DNA from: Lichina pygmaea
Lineage: Eukaryota; Ascomycota; Lichinomycetes; Lichinales; Lichinaceae
Assembly: GCA_963422465.1 (NCBI GenBank)
Contig: OY730173.1
Coordinates: 2,666,001-2,730,000, forward strand
Reading direction: 5' to 3'
DNA length: 64,000 nt
In this document: positions 45,863 to 58,528 of the stretch, one piece after another
How the letters are laid out: the number at the start of each line of letters is the position of its first letter
Position numbering within the stretch: position 1 is the stretch's first letter
The notes under the pieces: generated by a model
Told to the model about the DNA's origin: nothing
Databases searched by the model: none
The model's input: only the letters and a program-made list of their open reading frames with translations
Position numbers and translations under genes: made by a program

Positions 45863-46607
45863 TCCTGACCAACCCCCGCCCAGTCCCCACGCAACAGCCA
45901 CAGGCCCCCGCAGTCCCTATGGCAGGCCTACCAGCTAGCAGAACAATGGTGCTGGGACTGATGGAAAGAACTGGAGGGCGGGCCCCACTCTCCCCACCAC
46001 GTCTCCGCCCCGAACCCGGGGGGAGGCTGAAGGCCAGAGATGATGCCATACAAAGTCGCTGCCCTCCGCCTCCACGCCGGCCTCCCGAAAGTGTATAGCA
46101 GTGTACTGACACAGATCCAGACAGGGAAAATTGGCGTAGCAGCCTTCCTACACAAATGCAGTGTCCCCGGCTTCGTGTCTCCAGCCTGCCCCTGTGGGTG
46201 GCAGTGGGAGACAGCGAAGCATGTGATACTGGACTGCCCACGCTTCACTAGAGAAAGAATACAACTGCCGCAGGCCGTCTCCACCACTAACTTCCAGCAG
46301 CTAACATCGGGCCCCCGGGCAGCCGCCGCCCTCACGACGTGGTTCCTCCGCCTCAACCTTCTCCCCCGAGTTTCCTGGACCCGGGATCAGCTCCCTCCCA
46401 CTTGACTGCTCTGCAGTCCCTTCCCTTGTTCACAGACTCTCGGTAGCAGGGCACCCGCCTAGGGGCCACAGGGGAGGTTTTTCGCCATAAGGTCATAGGA
46501 TCTCGGCCTTGTGACCCAGAGGTTCTCCTTACCAACTACATAGATGACCCAGCATAATCTAGCATAGCTAGTTTTAGAATGGAGTAGGAATACATACATA
46601 CATACCC
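45863..46607 (+). mobile_element. 5'-truncated Tad-like LINE remnant (C)
   Basis: This is a second, more strongly truncated copy of the same family in the same direction. It repeats the QAYQLAEQWCWD block and the tail CPCGWQWETAKHVILDC, with the stop at 46403-46405. The stretch before 46040 is interrupted by stops. The 3' end again has CAGCATAATCTAGC, AGAATGGAGTAGGA and a CATA repeat (about 46585-46607). Divergence from copy B includes many C/T and G/A changes. Confidence 0.85.
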
Positions 46608-47095
46608 AAGACTTATACTCTAGACCTCGATCGCCTGATTTTACTCAGACTTGATACTCTACTGCCACTCGGGTTGCTGTAGTTCTTCTTGGTCGATGAG
46701 AACAAGCCATGGCGGCTCGATGCATAGTTATACTATACCACGCTCTTGCAGCATTACAGAGAAGGCCTGGTCGAGCAGCGTAGGATTAAAGTCCTTTCGT
46801 TGCTGGGCTGTAACATTACCAATTACACCATTGCTGATAACACAACGCCGAAGATGCAGGATGTAATACGTAGACTCCTTCCTCCCGCTGTACCCATTCT
46901 CTTGCTCTGGATAACATTCCGTGCTACGACATACTTGACCCGTGGCAGAGAGACAGAAGTGAAGGGAGAGGAACAGGTGAACGCACAATTGCGAACAGAA
47001 AAAAAAAAACCAGAGAGAGGTGGAAAACAAGATGACGGAAATATGAGAGACAGCTGGGACATATTCCGGCGTTCAGGACTACAAACCCCGCTACT
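46608..47095. other. intergenic region
   Basis: No gene is seen between the last LINE tail and the NUP192 stop. An A-rich run is at about 47000-47009. Confidence 0.5.
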
Positions 47096-50000
47096 CTAGT
47101 CCGGGCTCAAGAGCCCGACGACAGCGTTCAGCTCCGCCACGAACTTCTCCTCGAAGCGGTCTTCCGAGGCGACGATGCCGTCCTTTCGATGTTGCTGGTG
47201 ATGCGCCGTCGGGATCTTCTCTCGTGCCATGTCTTCCTCGGCGACGCTGACGGGTAACAAGCGGTCGCGCAGCGCGCCGCGGCGACTGAGCCAGTACTCG
47301 ATATCCTCCTTAAGCCCGGCCGCGTCCCATTCGAGTAGCAAGATCTCCGAGGCCGGCACGCCCGTCGACGAGCCCGCCGCGCGGAAGGTCTCGAGGATGC
47401 GGTGCACCAGAGCCAGAGAGTGCGCCTCCGAGGCCATCGTAAGGGTGAAGAACGTCCCGGCTGGGAGGTTTGCCAAGGTGGTCGTCGAGGTCAGAGCTGG
47501 TTGGGGCTTGTCCTCGAAGGCGTTACTCGAGATGGCGAGCTGCTTCTTGAACTGGCCCAGGAAACTGGATACTTCCGGTGCGATGACAGGGCCGACGGCT
47601 TGCAGTAGGTTGAGACATAGGGGGACGAAGCCCCGCACCCAGATCGTGTAGAGGCGTCGGTGGCGGCCGAGCGGCCGCACCCCTTCGCGTAGAAGGGCGG
47701 TTAGGTTGGCGTTGCTGAGCTGCGAGAGCACGCCGTCGACGGCCAGCTGCTCGGCCATCAGCGGGATGCGAGACAGATCGACGAGGAAGAGCAGCGCGAG
47801 CTCGCCGTAGATGGGATCTCCGTCGACGGCGAGCTTGTCAGACCAGGAATACAGCGTCGTCGCCACCCTCGCCGTCTCCTGATCCATGAACCTTGTGCAG
47901 ATCTGTGGCTGCATGATCTCGATGCTGGGGATCCGAAGGGAAATCTGCAGGATTGCAGTGACAAGCGCAATGTCTTCGGGCGAGGACTTGCCAGAGCTTT
48001 CGTGCGCCGCGGCGGTGAGGTGTCGGAAGCCGCGCGCGACGACAATGTCCAGAACGTCCAGGATGATCTGCTGCAACCGAGAGAGTGTTGGGATGGCCGC
48101 TTTATGCGAGCCACCGGAACTCCGGAGGCTGTCGGAGCTCACAACCGTCTCGGAAAGATGAGGCTGGAGGCTGAGGAACAGAATCCTCAGGAGGAAGCGG
48201 TAGTACTCGACGTCCCCGTTGACGAGCGCCAGCTCGAAGTTGACATCGGAGTACTTGATCGTGTCCCAGGTGGTGTAGAGAAGCCTCTTCATCTCTGGTC
48301 CCGTCGCTTTCGCTTCGGCGAGCCGCTGCATCAGCACGAACGCCATGTCGGAGCGAGCCCGCAACAACTGGTCGAAAATCTCCTCCGGTAAGTTCCTATC
48401 GCGGTTGTTCTCGAGGCAGGCGTTCACGACCTTGGCGATGGGCCCCTGCAGATCCGGCTCCGCCAACGAGCTCTGGCTGAGCTCAAGCACGAGCGCTCTC
48501 CAGCTGTAGAGAAGCAGCTATGCCAGGATCAGTACATGCTCAAGCCAAGAGGAGGAGTTGCGCCGCGCGGCTTACCACTTGAGACTCGACGAGAGACAGG
48601 TTGACGTTGGCTCGCGCAACGTCTTCAGCCAGGCCGTTGCCGCCGACACCGTGCCAACTCGCATCGTACGCCAGCATCCTCTCGGCAAGGTCGATATCGT
48701 AGAAGTACTTCTCGCCAAAGTCGACCCGCCGCAGCTTCGTACGCCGGAACATCGACAGGGTGCATCCCGAGAAGCGCGCTTCGAAGTTCCTCTTCAGGTT
48801 CGCGTGGAGCGACTCGTTGTATGCACGCACCGCGACGCCCTCGTCGAGAAGGTAGGTGATTTTCGGGAGGAGTTTTCGGGCCAGAGATGAGTCCCCCAGC
48901 TGTTGAGAGTAATGAAGGCAGATGGCCAAGATCTCGCAGATGAGCGACGCTGTACGTATGGCGTCACAGGCATCCCGGGCCTTTGATGCTTTCTTCAGGT
49001 CGACTCTTGTGTGCAAGACGCTCAGGAAATCCAGGGCGCTGGAGAGGAACTTGTCGTGTCGCTTGATCTCAGGCACCGTCCACGGCCAGTAATCTCCGGC
49101 GAGGACGACAAACTCCAGCATCGCCCACACCTTGCTGCAAGGTAGCTTGTCCAGTTCGACGAGCTGGTCCAGCGCAAGCGCGAGGACGCGCCCGCCTGAG
49201 GCTGGACCGTCGGGCCTGGCCTGGCCGGCAGCAGCAGCCTTGGCCGACTCCCGCGGCGCGCTCCCGGTCAGCAGGTGAACGGCGAACCACTGCTGTCGGC
49301 TACCGAGCATGGTCGACATGAGGTTCCAGATTGCGATGTCGAGAGCCTCGTCGCCTATCGGCTCGCCGAATTGGGATATCAGACCGATGAAGTACTTGGC
49401 GGAAGTAGGACCCAAACGGCCCAGCAACGACGGTGGCTCTGCCTTTTCCAACGCGGCACTCCCAATCATCGCATCCAGGAGGGCGACGACGGGCTGCCTG
49501 TACGTCTGCACCGAGCTGAATATGCGAATAAGGAGTGGAGATGCATCGAACAGGCGCTTTTCGAGAAAGGATCGTGGGCGGCCGAGGAGGCTGTTGACTC
49601 GCACGAGGGTGTTGCAGAATTCCAAGGCTGACAAGGTCTGCTGGACCCACGAAAGTGTCGTGCCAGAGAAGAGGGTAGAGAATGGAGTGTCGGCTGCGTC
49701 GGCGAGGATCTGCAGTAACGAATCGATTGGCAGATTGCTCGGCACGGATGAGAGAAAGACGTCGACGAGGTAATTGGCCGCGGGAACGATCATGTCCAAG
49801 AACTTGCGGTCCTGCTGCGACGAATTGTCGATACCGTGGGCGCGAAGGAGTATGTGGTTGAAGACCTTCAGGATCCTGGTGCCAGTCTCCAGTCGTTGCT
49901 CCAGAAGCACAAACTTCCAGTTGGGATAGCTTCGGAAGACATCGAGCAGGGTCTGCTCGAAGATCAGAAGCACCTTGCCCATGACCTGTTCGGATATGCC

Positions 50001-52937
50001 GATCCCCAAAGTGTCCACGACGGAGGGTCGTGCGATGCTGTCGCTACCACTGGTCCTTGCGATGGCGTGGTCGATCGCCTCGTCGACGAGCGCCTCGAAC
50101 ATCCGAATGCAGCCGATCATAAACTCGAAGCGGCCGGTCACGATCTCCGTCCTCGCGATAAGGTCGCCCAGTCGGCCGCCGTGGCCATCCAGGCCCAGGA
50201 GGCTGCTGCGCGCAAAGTAAGGCCATACCCTCCCCGGCAAGATGGGAGCAAGGGCGTGGAGAAACTGTGTACAGCTAACCAGCACATCCATCGAACCGGC
50301 CACACCGGTGGCATCTGGAGAGTCTTGCAGTTCCTTTTCGAGGTGTTCGAGAATGACCGCGACGATATCCGCGTTGCGCCCTAGGCCGTCACTCGCCCTT
50401 CCGAGCAACAGTTGTGCAGCCTCTGTTGCTTCGGATGCACTCTCTCGTGACCGAATCCTGTGGGTAGACGCCAACAATGTTGCGAGGAGACCAATGATCT
50501 CGGCCGTCAGATCGCTCGGCACATCAGCATGGCCCAGGCAGTCGACCAAGGAGCCGTTCGGAAGCAACGACTCAAGAAGCATACCCAGGTACTGGAGCCC
50601 CGAGTACTGGAACCTCCACTGCACGATTCCAGGAGTCGCGGTGCTGAAGAGGCCCTCGGTGCCAGGAGGAATGACCAATCCGTTGCCGTCGCCATAATTA
50701 CCAGAAGCTGAGACGAGCGCCAGTCGATCTGAGAACCGGGTCGACACCAATCCCACGCGTTTTCGCGGAGCGAGCACGCCCAGCTCAGCTCGTAGAACGA
50801 GCTGGCCCACGTTCTCGTCCTCACGTAGGGTGTCGAGGCCCTGGAAGTCATCTGGCAGCGCCAGAGTCAGCGTGCGCATGTCGTCGATGACAGAGGCAGC
50901 AAACGGCAGGCCGTCGTCGTCGAGCTTGGAGATGGCTTGTAAAGTCCTGACGAGCCTCAGGAGCGGTTGCACCTCGAGCGGAAAGCGGGCGTGAGCCATG
51001 TCCAGTATCTTCGGAACCAGCTCCAAGTCATCTTCGACGAACATCGCCGCTGGATCGAGATCGCGGACCGGATCTAATGGCTCTGCAATCGGCCAGGAAT
51101 CTTCACCTCCAGTGAGGATGCCGAGGGTGGCTCCGACAACGTCGGGGGAGTATTGCACCCACTCCAGGCTCGCCTGGATGAGCTCGAGGAGGACGATGCG
51201 CATTCTTTGCCCAGCCTGTCCGTGACCAGGGGCCGAGAACACCTTGCAGTGCTCGGTTGAGATGTTCAAGATCACGTCATAGACGCGGTTACCCTCCGCT
51301 GCGCTTTTTGCAAGCGCCTGCACGGTTTCATCCAGCGGGGATGACCTTCCAAGCGCTTTGAGGATCTCAGCAACACCGACTTCTCCAATGAATGTAGTGC
51401 TCTTGCTCGGGCGTTTCATTGCTCCTCGGCCTGTGCCGTTCTCAGTTGCCGACGATTCTCCTTCTTCAGTGGCGGAGGAGTCGGGGTCACCATGGCTGCC
51501 CAGGAGGCGCTGCGATTGACGATCCTCGCCGTCTCGATCTCTCGCGTCTACGTCCCGCATTGTCTGCAGTATGATGCTCCAGGCAAAGACCGCCGGGCTT
51601 GCTACCGCCGCTATATGCTCTGTCGTATGTATGAAAACGGAATGGATCTCTGACACCGCCGATACATCCGCGATGTAAGGCCCTTTGAATGTGGGCGACC
51701 GGTCCACCGGATGCTCATCATCCTGCAGGAGAAGTGCTAGGGTGAGAGGGAGCTTCAGCACCGCCAAAGAGACGGTCGACATGAGGGCCTGTAGGTACGA
51801 GAGAAAGGCCGGTTGCGTGACGGAAAGCTGCTCGCTCCATCAGCGTGCGAGCGACGCGAATCGCGACAGGGCAGGGGAGCTTACGTGAGCAGCTAACTCA
51901 GTGGCATCGAAGAACTGGTATTGGGCTCCGAAGCGGAACCATGTGAGTGCGACCTTCGAGGAGGGTACGGCCTGGGTGCAGTCGACGAGCGAGAAGACCA
52001 GCTGCACGATGTGGATCATTTCCAGCAAGAGACATCTTTGCCAATCAGATTCGATACTCGTTTCGTCTCGTTCCTCCAGCGAAGAGCTCGTGCTAGCCAG
52101 CAGATCTTCGGCGCGGCTGTTCAGGCCATCGATACATTCGACCAGGAACGACTCGGTCCCGGTTTCGGAGTCATCTCCCGAGCAGCGCGCGTTCAGGATG
52201 GTCTTCCCAATCGACTCGGTCCAGACCGTCGTATCCTTTCCCTTTCCCTTGCCTTCCACGTTCCTCGACGGGCTCGCCGCCAGACCAGCTCGGACCAGTT
52301 GCTCCGTGACCTTCAGAAAGTGCCGCCGCTCGGACAGATAGAGCTTGAGAAGCCTCGCTCGACGGCTCGATGCAATCTGGAAGTTAGGCCCTGTCGGGCC
52401 CGTCGACATTTTTGGTAGGAAGAGTGATGCTCCCAAGGCATTCGGTCCTGTGACGGTCTCCAAAGCGGGCTCATCCTCAGCGGCGCCGCTGAGGAGCTGC
52501 GCCGCCGGCCTTGACTGCCATTCGATGATGGCGATCCTCAAGGCTGACAGCTCGTCGATCTTGGCATGCTTGCTGAGCCATAATGCGTCGTCTTTGAGCT
52601 GCTCCGCATCGGTCTTGGCCGTGCTCGTCGGCGTCACGTATATCGCGGCGGTGCCGCTCACAAACGCCGAGTTCGCCTGAGGCGTCGGTCGGAAGGCGCC
52701 GAAGGGCCGAACCAGGAGCTGAGAGGTCTGTTTGTTGGACAGAAAGCGCTCGATGGCGGTGTCGCGCAGATCCTGCGGGTCGTTCGTGACGAGCCTGACG
52801 AAGGCTGCCGTCCAAGAGCTGTAGGAATCAGCTGCGCAAGCGACCAGGTCGATCACAGCCAGCACTCACATGAGTTGCACGTTTCCCTCTAGACATCTAT
52901 CCAGCGGAGGGAGGTAGTCCGACGACGGTTCTGCCAT
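47096..52937 (-). CDS. NUP192: nucleoporin Nup192 (Nup205 family)
   Basis: Nup192 is a large alpha-helical scaffold of the inner ring of the nuclear pore and binds Nic96 and Nup53. Minus-strand exons are 52937-52870, 52818-51885, 51788-48576 and 48517-47096; all phases close and give 1878 aa, in the family range. The first exon starts MAEPSSDYLPPLDRCLEG. The protein is helical throughout, with LRIAIIEWQSRPAAQLLS, LLLEMIHIVQLVFSLVDC, FIGLISQFGEPIGDEALDIA, and near the C-terminus LRILFLSLQPHLSET. The exon 3-4 junction VESQV-LLLYSWRALVLEL restores the usual C-terminal domain. The C-terminal 60 residues are charged. I see no damage. It is the largest gene in the window. Confidence 0.94.
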
Positions 52938-53562
52938 CTTGAGCTCGCATCAAGCAAGCGAGGTTCGTGGCTGATTACCTGTCCATCGTCACCATGCCAG
53001 CCAGCGATGGTATCGGCCAAGCCGGTGTCGGTCGACGCGCAGAAACGTGCGACGGACAAATTAGAGGTTCGCATCGGGATGTCGGCTTATCGGAGATCTC
53101 CGTTGCCTCGCTTACAGTATGGTACTTCGTAGGTATGTACGGAAGTACGTACGTACCCCTCGTGCCCCTCCACCTTCCACCCTCTACGGTACCGTAACGT
53201 TCCGGCCGACTGACACGATGTCACGTGAGCATCCCAGAACGTCGATCCTTTAAACCCCTGAACGCTCGTACGTACGTCCACGGACTCTGTGGTCTACAAG
53301 TCAAAGATCCACTAGAGTTTTACAGATCAACATAGCCTAAGTAGTACGTAACTAACTGACCTACTGTACGTATGTACACGTACGCCAAAACCCCACCTCA
53401 TGCCGGGCACACTTTGGTATAAAACGGAGGGCAAGTAAAACACCACATTCAAGGAAACACACTACGTTACGATACATAACATCCACCACATACAAAGCAG
53501 ATCCCCCAGCGCATGAGTACCCATTACGAGTATATCCACATTCACGCTATCTTGCCATAGAG
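52938..53562. promoter_or_regulatory. NUP192 promoter side with GTAC/TACG islands
   Basis: The stretch lies between the NUP192 start codon and the NPR3 stop. It contains dense GTACGTAC-like islands at about 53125-53160, 53262-53282 and 53340-53390. I see no gene. Confidence 0.5.
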
Positions 53563-56515
53563 CTACCAGTGTCTCACGACAACCAAGTACCCTCTCCGAT
53601 CCATTTCTTGGATCCAACGCCAGACGTCCTTGCGTTTGAGTTTTGTCTTCGTCTTTGGGATGGCTTTGGTATTCGCATTCGCATCTGAATGAACGTTCGC
53701 ATTGGAGTTGGTATTGGAATTGGCGGTGGCGGTGGCGGTAGCGGAAAATTTGGTGTTGGCACTGGGCTTGTCGCGCATTTCGAGCTTCTTCTCCACTGCG
53801 AGAGCCCTGGCGTCGGCGTCCCCATGTAAATCCACATCTTCGTTTGTGTCTTGTGCGTTGTCGATATTCTCACCTGCGTTGGCGGCTTGGTCGGGACCGG
53901 CACCGTCTGTGGCGTCGGCATCTCCACCAGCGATCGTCTCGCTGTGCTGCTCGTTCCCTGCAGGGACCTTGCTCTGCACTCCTCGTCCATCACGGCGGCC
54001 TGCATTCGCCCCTTGAGCATACAGTCCCCGTGTCTTGTCGTTGGTGGCGCCGGGTAGATGCCGAGCCAAGCCCTCGAGAAACTTCTCTTCCCGGACGGGA
54101 ATCTTCTCGAGTGCGTTCTGGCCGTTGAAATACTTGCTGAAGCAAGTCCATGCCTCTTTGAGATGTCGTCTCTCGCGTTCGTCGTTGTCCTCAGTGTCGT
54201 AACTGTCAACGTGGCCCGAGAACAGAGACTGTCCGATCTCGTCAAGCCACCTGGACTCGAGATTGGTTGCCTTGTGTGGCTCGAGCAGAATGCTCGCCTC
54301 TTCCTCGTCATCGTCCTCTTCGTCAACGGTGGGTCCCTCGCTGGTTGAAGCGTCTGTCGTGTGTTTCGCTGCTGTATCTCCGCCTCCTTCGCTATAACTT
54401 CTGCTTGTGTTCCCACGGAGTTGAATGTCTGAGCTAGACCTCGATCGAGACCAGATAGAGGACTTGTCCTCGTCGCTGTGGTCTAGCCTTGTCTCCTCCT
54501 GCTGGCGTCGCTGCTCTTCCTCCCTCCTGATCTTGTGCCTAACAGCGATTTTGATCTCCCCGGGCACGCGAACGTACGCAAATGTCCGCAGCTGAGTAAC
54601 CCAGCCGCCCTTGAGCAACCACGCCAGAATATCCATGTAGGCATCACGGTGGTCTTTACTGGGGATGATCGCGCTGTAAGGCCGCGGATGGCCGGACAAC
54701 ATCGACAGCATCTTCGTAAGCGAGGGCAGCGAAGGGAAACGCGATGCGTACGCTTGCGTCGCCGAGGCCAGTGAACGCATGTCGGCGTTCGGAGAGACGA
54801 TGTACATGAAGCCTCGATGCAGCGGTGGAATGGCACGTGCTCGGCGCCAGTAGATCAGGTGACGAGACAGGAACTGGATGCGTCGGAGGGAGATGTTGTG
54901 AGTTTGGGACATTTGCAGAAAGCTGTCAAACGGTCAGATCCCGGGCAGTTGGACGACCATAGTCTCCTGCAGGGGCTTGATACGTACGACATGGTCGGCT
55001 TGACGATCTGCACAAACTCGGCCAACGGATGAGAAACCTCTTTCGGTGAATGCTCGTGGTCGATGTCCTTCAATATGTTCTCGACATCGTCGAGCAAGAG
55101 TAACGCAAAATGTTTGGCCAGAGTGAAGCCGTCCATGGAGTCGTCAACTTCAACGCTATTCGCCGTCGTCAACCATACGCCGGGCATCTGCGGCTCGATC
55201 GCGGTAGGCAGCTCGGCGATTGATGGCGTCTGAGGGATCTGCAACGACACGTCAAAGGCTTCGTTTATGAAAACATGCGCGATCTTGGACCTTGATATCG
55301 ACAAGTAGACCTCTGACAGTGCCTTTGCGAGACCGGACTTTGAGAGGATTTGATGCCAGAGTGTTGCCGTTGAGGTGTCTGGCCAAGAATATCAGCGGAG
55401 ACCACGTTGAGCTTTCCGCCACGAACCACGCTTGTACGTCGTAGCCCGTTGTTGCCAAAGGGAGGGAGAAGCACCCACTTTGATCCCGCGCTCGCTCCTT
55501 CATGTTCAGGATCACCTCCGACTGTCGCCAGACCCAGTTCGACCGAGCCTGTTCGTACTTCAACGCCTTGGCAAATTTTTTGACGACGTATTCGAACATC
55601 TCCTTGATGCGCAGGTTATGCTCGAGCAAGGGTGGATGCACGACGAAGACGACATTGAACATGGACATGGTCCGTCGATCTTCGTCGCTGGTCGTGCTCT
55701 TGGCTTCCTCTTCTTCCGCACCCGTGTGATCGTGGCTTAAGGACGGGACATTAGATCCATCGGGACTCGTCTTGCGCTTCATCTCCTCGACGATATCTGG
55801 AACATGCTGGTCGACGCCGATCTCTGCGTTGCCGCTGTGCTCGCTGTGCATCGAGGAGTGTAACGCGTCGCTTGATGCAGCATCCTTCGAAACACGCCTC
55901 TCACCGAGGCCATCCCCCCAATCCGCGTTCGTCCCATGTTTGTCCCTCTTCTTCTTCTTCCTCCAGTACCCATCCTCTCTCACAAAGATCGGACAGCCAA
56001 GATATGTCAACGGCTCCAGGTCCAGTTCAAACTTCTTCTTGTGGAAGCTTCTCGGCGGGCTCAGAATCTTCTCGAGTCCATTGTTGGTTGGGAAGCCAAA
56101 GACCGTCTCCCATGGCGCGCATGTCGTTTGCTCTTCGCGCTTCTGTTTCTCATCAGAGGATGAATCGTCCTCATCATCGGGTCCGTCCCGGCCACGTCCG
56201 CCATGATAGGTCTTGGCTTTAGGCTGGTCCGCGCCGTGCTCGTTGTCCGCTGCAGTCCATAGTCAGCCATTTGTATCAGCGGTCACGCAAAGTGGGATAC
56301 CACCTGCCCTCGTCGTCGGAGCTCCAGTATCTCGTGTCGTTGGCCGAATCAGAATCGTCTAGGGTATCCCCATACGCATTCCAGATGCTATGTCTAGGAG
56401 GCAAGTCATCGCGCGGATGAGCGGGGTAGTGGTAAACAAAGCGTGGTCCGCCTTTGGTATCGATGACCAATGCAATGGCCAGGAGACACGGGTTGGATGG
56501 AAGGGGAGGTGCCAT
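53563..56515 (-). CDS. NPR3: Npr3, GATOR1/SEACIT subunit
   Basis: Npr3 works with Npr2 and Iml1 as the GTPase-activating complex that restrains TORC1 at the vacuole when nitrogen or amino acids run low. Minus-strand exons are 56515-56287, 56249-55479, 55378-54988 and 54922-53563, giving 916 aa. The start reads MAPPLPSNPCLLAIALVIDT and leads to GGPRFVYHYP, the family N-terminus. Conserved blocks follow: EPLTYLGCPIFVREDG, MFNVVFVVHPP, ARSNWVWRQSEVIL, ISRSKIAHVFINEAFDVSLQ, SRHLIYWRRARAIPP, MYIVSPNADMRSL and WLLKGGWVTQLRTF. A long acidic, Asn/Thr-rich insert precedes the C-terminal WRWIQEMDRRGYLVV. The first intron (56250-56286) would be only 37 nt, so its edges are the least sure. The other junctions fit well. 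Confidence 0.92.
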
Positions 56516-56787
56516 CACACCTCTGGTTGTATCGTCACATCAGAAACTGAGATTATGTATCGTAGGCTTGGCGCAGCAGCGCCCTTGGTAGTCAATCGAT
56601 TGCCATGCGCGCCACATACGTACTTTCCTTCGATAAACTCAGCCCTACGGGAAGATGGTAGTCGAGGATGGCAGATCGCAAGGCTACATCGCGCTTACTC
56701 GTACGCTCTTACTGCCGGTCTGAGCCACGTCATCACAATGAGTCCAGTAAATGAATGCCAGGCAGGATCAGCACTCCAAATCGATAA

Positions 56788-57359
56788 TCAACCCTTGTCA
56801 TCTGCCTTTTCATCTGTCTTTTCTTTCACCAGTTCTTTAGCCCCCGTAGTCGCTTCAACAAAGCCAAGATTTGAGAAATCATCCTTCAGCATCAGATTAC
56901 TGTAGACCCAGTACAAACAGCCAGGGTCCAGTCAGCATGAGGTCGACGGGGTTGCGCAGATACTGCTTGGGTATGGTGGGCACGAGTAGACGACGACCTA
57001 CTGATCCATCCTGCACTGCAGGTATGCCTTGGCTAGCAATCGGCACTCTGGGTCGTTCGCTCCTCGCACCTTCCTCAAGCAGGTCAAGTAGTCCTTCATG
57101 ACGGGTTTGCACTCTCCTGACAATCCTATTAGCATCACCGGCAGCTATCGACAAATTATTCCTTGGTGCATAAGGGCCCTAGGGTCGTTCGTTGGAAGAC
57201 GTGACTGACCATCATGGTCGAGAGGAAAGCTACCGCGCTCAGGCCTGTGCAACTCTTAGCATGTACTCGTGAGTAGACAGATGGAAGTAGCCCTGATTCG
57301 CCCACTTACGGTACCGGTTTTGAGTATACCTGGCCTGGAGGTCTGCCGAAGCCGCTCAT
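56788..57359 (-). CDS. COX19: Cox19, copper/redox factor for cytochrome c oxidase assembly
   Basis: Cox19 is a twin CX9C protein of the mitochondrial intermembrane space that acts with Cox11 in copper delivery to Cox1. Minus-strand exons are 57359-57310, 57244-57210, 57116-57002 and 56899-56788; all phases close and give 103 aa. The joined protein reads MSGFGRPPGQVYSKPVPPER, then GSFPLDHDGECKPVMKDYLT, CLRKVRGANDPECRLLAKAY and LQCRMDHNLMLKDDFSNLGF. The four cysteines have the spacing of paired CX9C motifs, and NLM-KDDF is a Cox19 signature. Three introns of 65-102 nt leave no exon longer than 115 nt, so simple open-frame searches miss it. A Lys/Glu-rich tail ends the protein. Confidence 0.95.
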
Positions 57360-58528
57360 GTTCAGAGACAGACTGAAAGGCGACGGTTCACGAGCTTTGA
57401 TGCTCAGGTTGTGAACGACTGTTTCGGGAAGTACGGTACTGCAGAGGCGTACGGTAGTGCGTACTCCGTACTGTGTACTGGAGTCACCGGTACGAGATTA
57501 CTGGGCAGAACCTCCAAAGAATACTCGGTACGTAACGTACTGGACCGGCTGTTACAGCAGAAGTCTCATTACTTCTGTAGCGTCTACTACAGACCCTCAA
57601 GATCAACACCTTGCACAAGCCTCTGAGGAACTGAACGTGTGTACGGAAGTACAACGTACATACATAGTTATGTACAGTATATGAATGTTTCCAGACCTCA
57701 TTCTGCGAAAGCATTCTTCTCAAGTACATACGTACCGTTTTCAGTTCCTCGATCTCCAAGCAAGGTCCTTGTCGAGAGTCATTGTGTCAGTGCCCCAAAG
57801 TGCATCTCAACATGGCTGACATGTGGATACGTCGGTGGCCCGTTTTCTGATGCGTCGAGCACTAAAACTCTTCAGTACTCGTGAACAATCGCTACCTTTG
57901 AGTCCACCGACTGGAGCCCCGTCTTCTTGATCGATTCTGTATCTTGCGAAACATCGCGTCGCATCGAGAGTGGGGTTTACGAGAGCGTTCAGGATTGGCT
58001 CTTCTGTACCGTATATAGCTGTGTTTATCGACGCTACCACGAGGTCCATGTCCCTCCAAGGAACACCAACTCTGACATGGAATTCCACTCGACGTTAGCC
58101 TAGATACTGAAGCTTGTATGGCCTGAACGGAATCGAACTTGAATGCAGTCTGGATGGTAGCTCTCACCTCGAGTTCGAACGGCATGGCTTTTCTTATTCC
58201 TTGGCGGGAGTGTCCCACTCGGTACCTTATTGATGCTCAGATTCGTGACCGTAGTGGCTTACGGAGAAGAATCAAAGCGATATCTCAGGCTATTCACAGC
58301 TTTTTTTCACTGGCGACATATAGCGAACCGATCTTATACGCTCTGAGAATGCTGCAGACCAATCTCGTAGCACTGATATTAGGTAGGATGCCACAAGCAG
58401 CCCAAACCTCAGCTTCAAGAATGCGTTCAGGGCGCCCGATAACTCGAGTTTCCCCAATCCATATCTGACAACACACGCCAAAGGAGCTTGACCATACCAG
58501 CCCAGCTGATAGATCCATCTGTGGCACG
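57360..58528. other. intergenic region, possible unplaced small gene
   Basis: The left part is the COX19 promoter side, with GTAC/TACG islands at about 57435-57540 and 57640-57740. On the minus strand, about 58190-57800, two overlapping frames look partly coding (MPFELEVRATIQTAF from 58183, and VGVPWRDMDLVVASINTAIY within 58088-57807), but I could not join them in phase with good signals and do not recognise them. Confidence 0.4.

Noticed and set aside
58125-58160. tRNA T-arm-like GTTCGATTCC on the minus strand
   Set aside because: No pairing stems or other arms surround it; a chance match.
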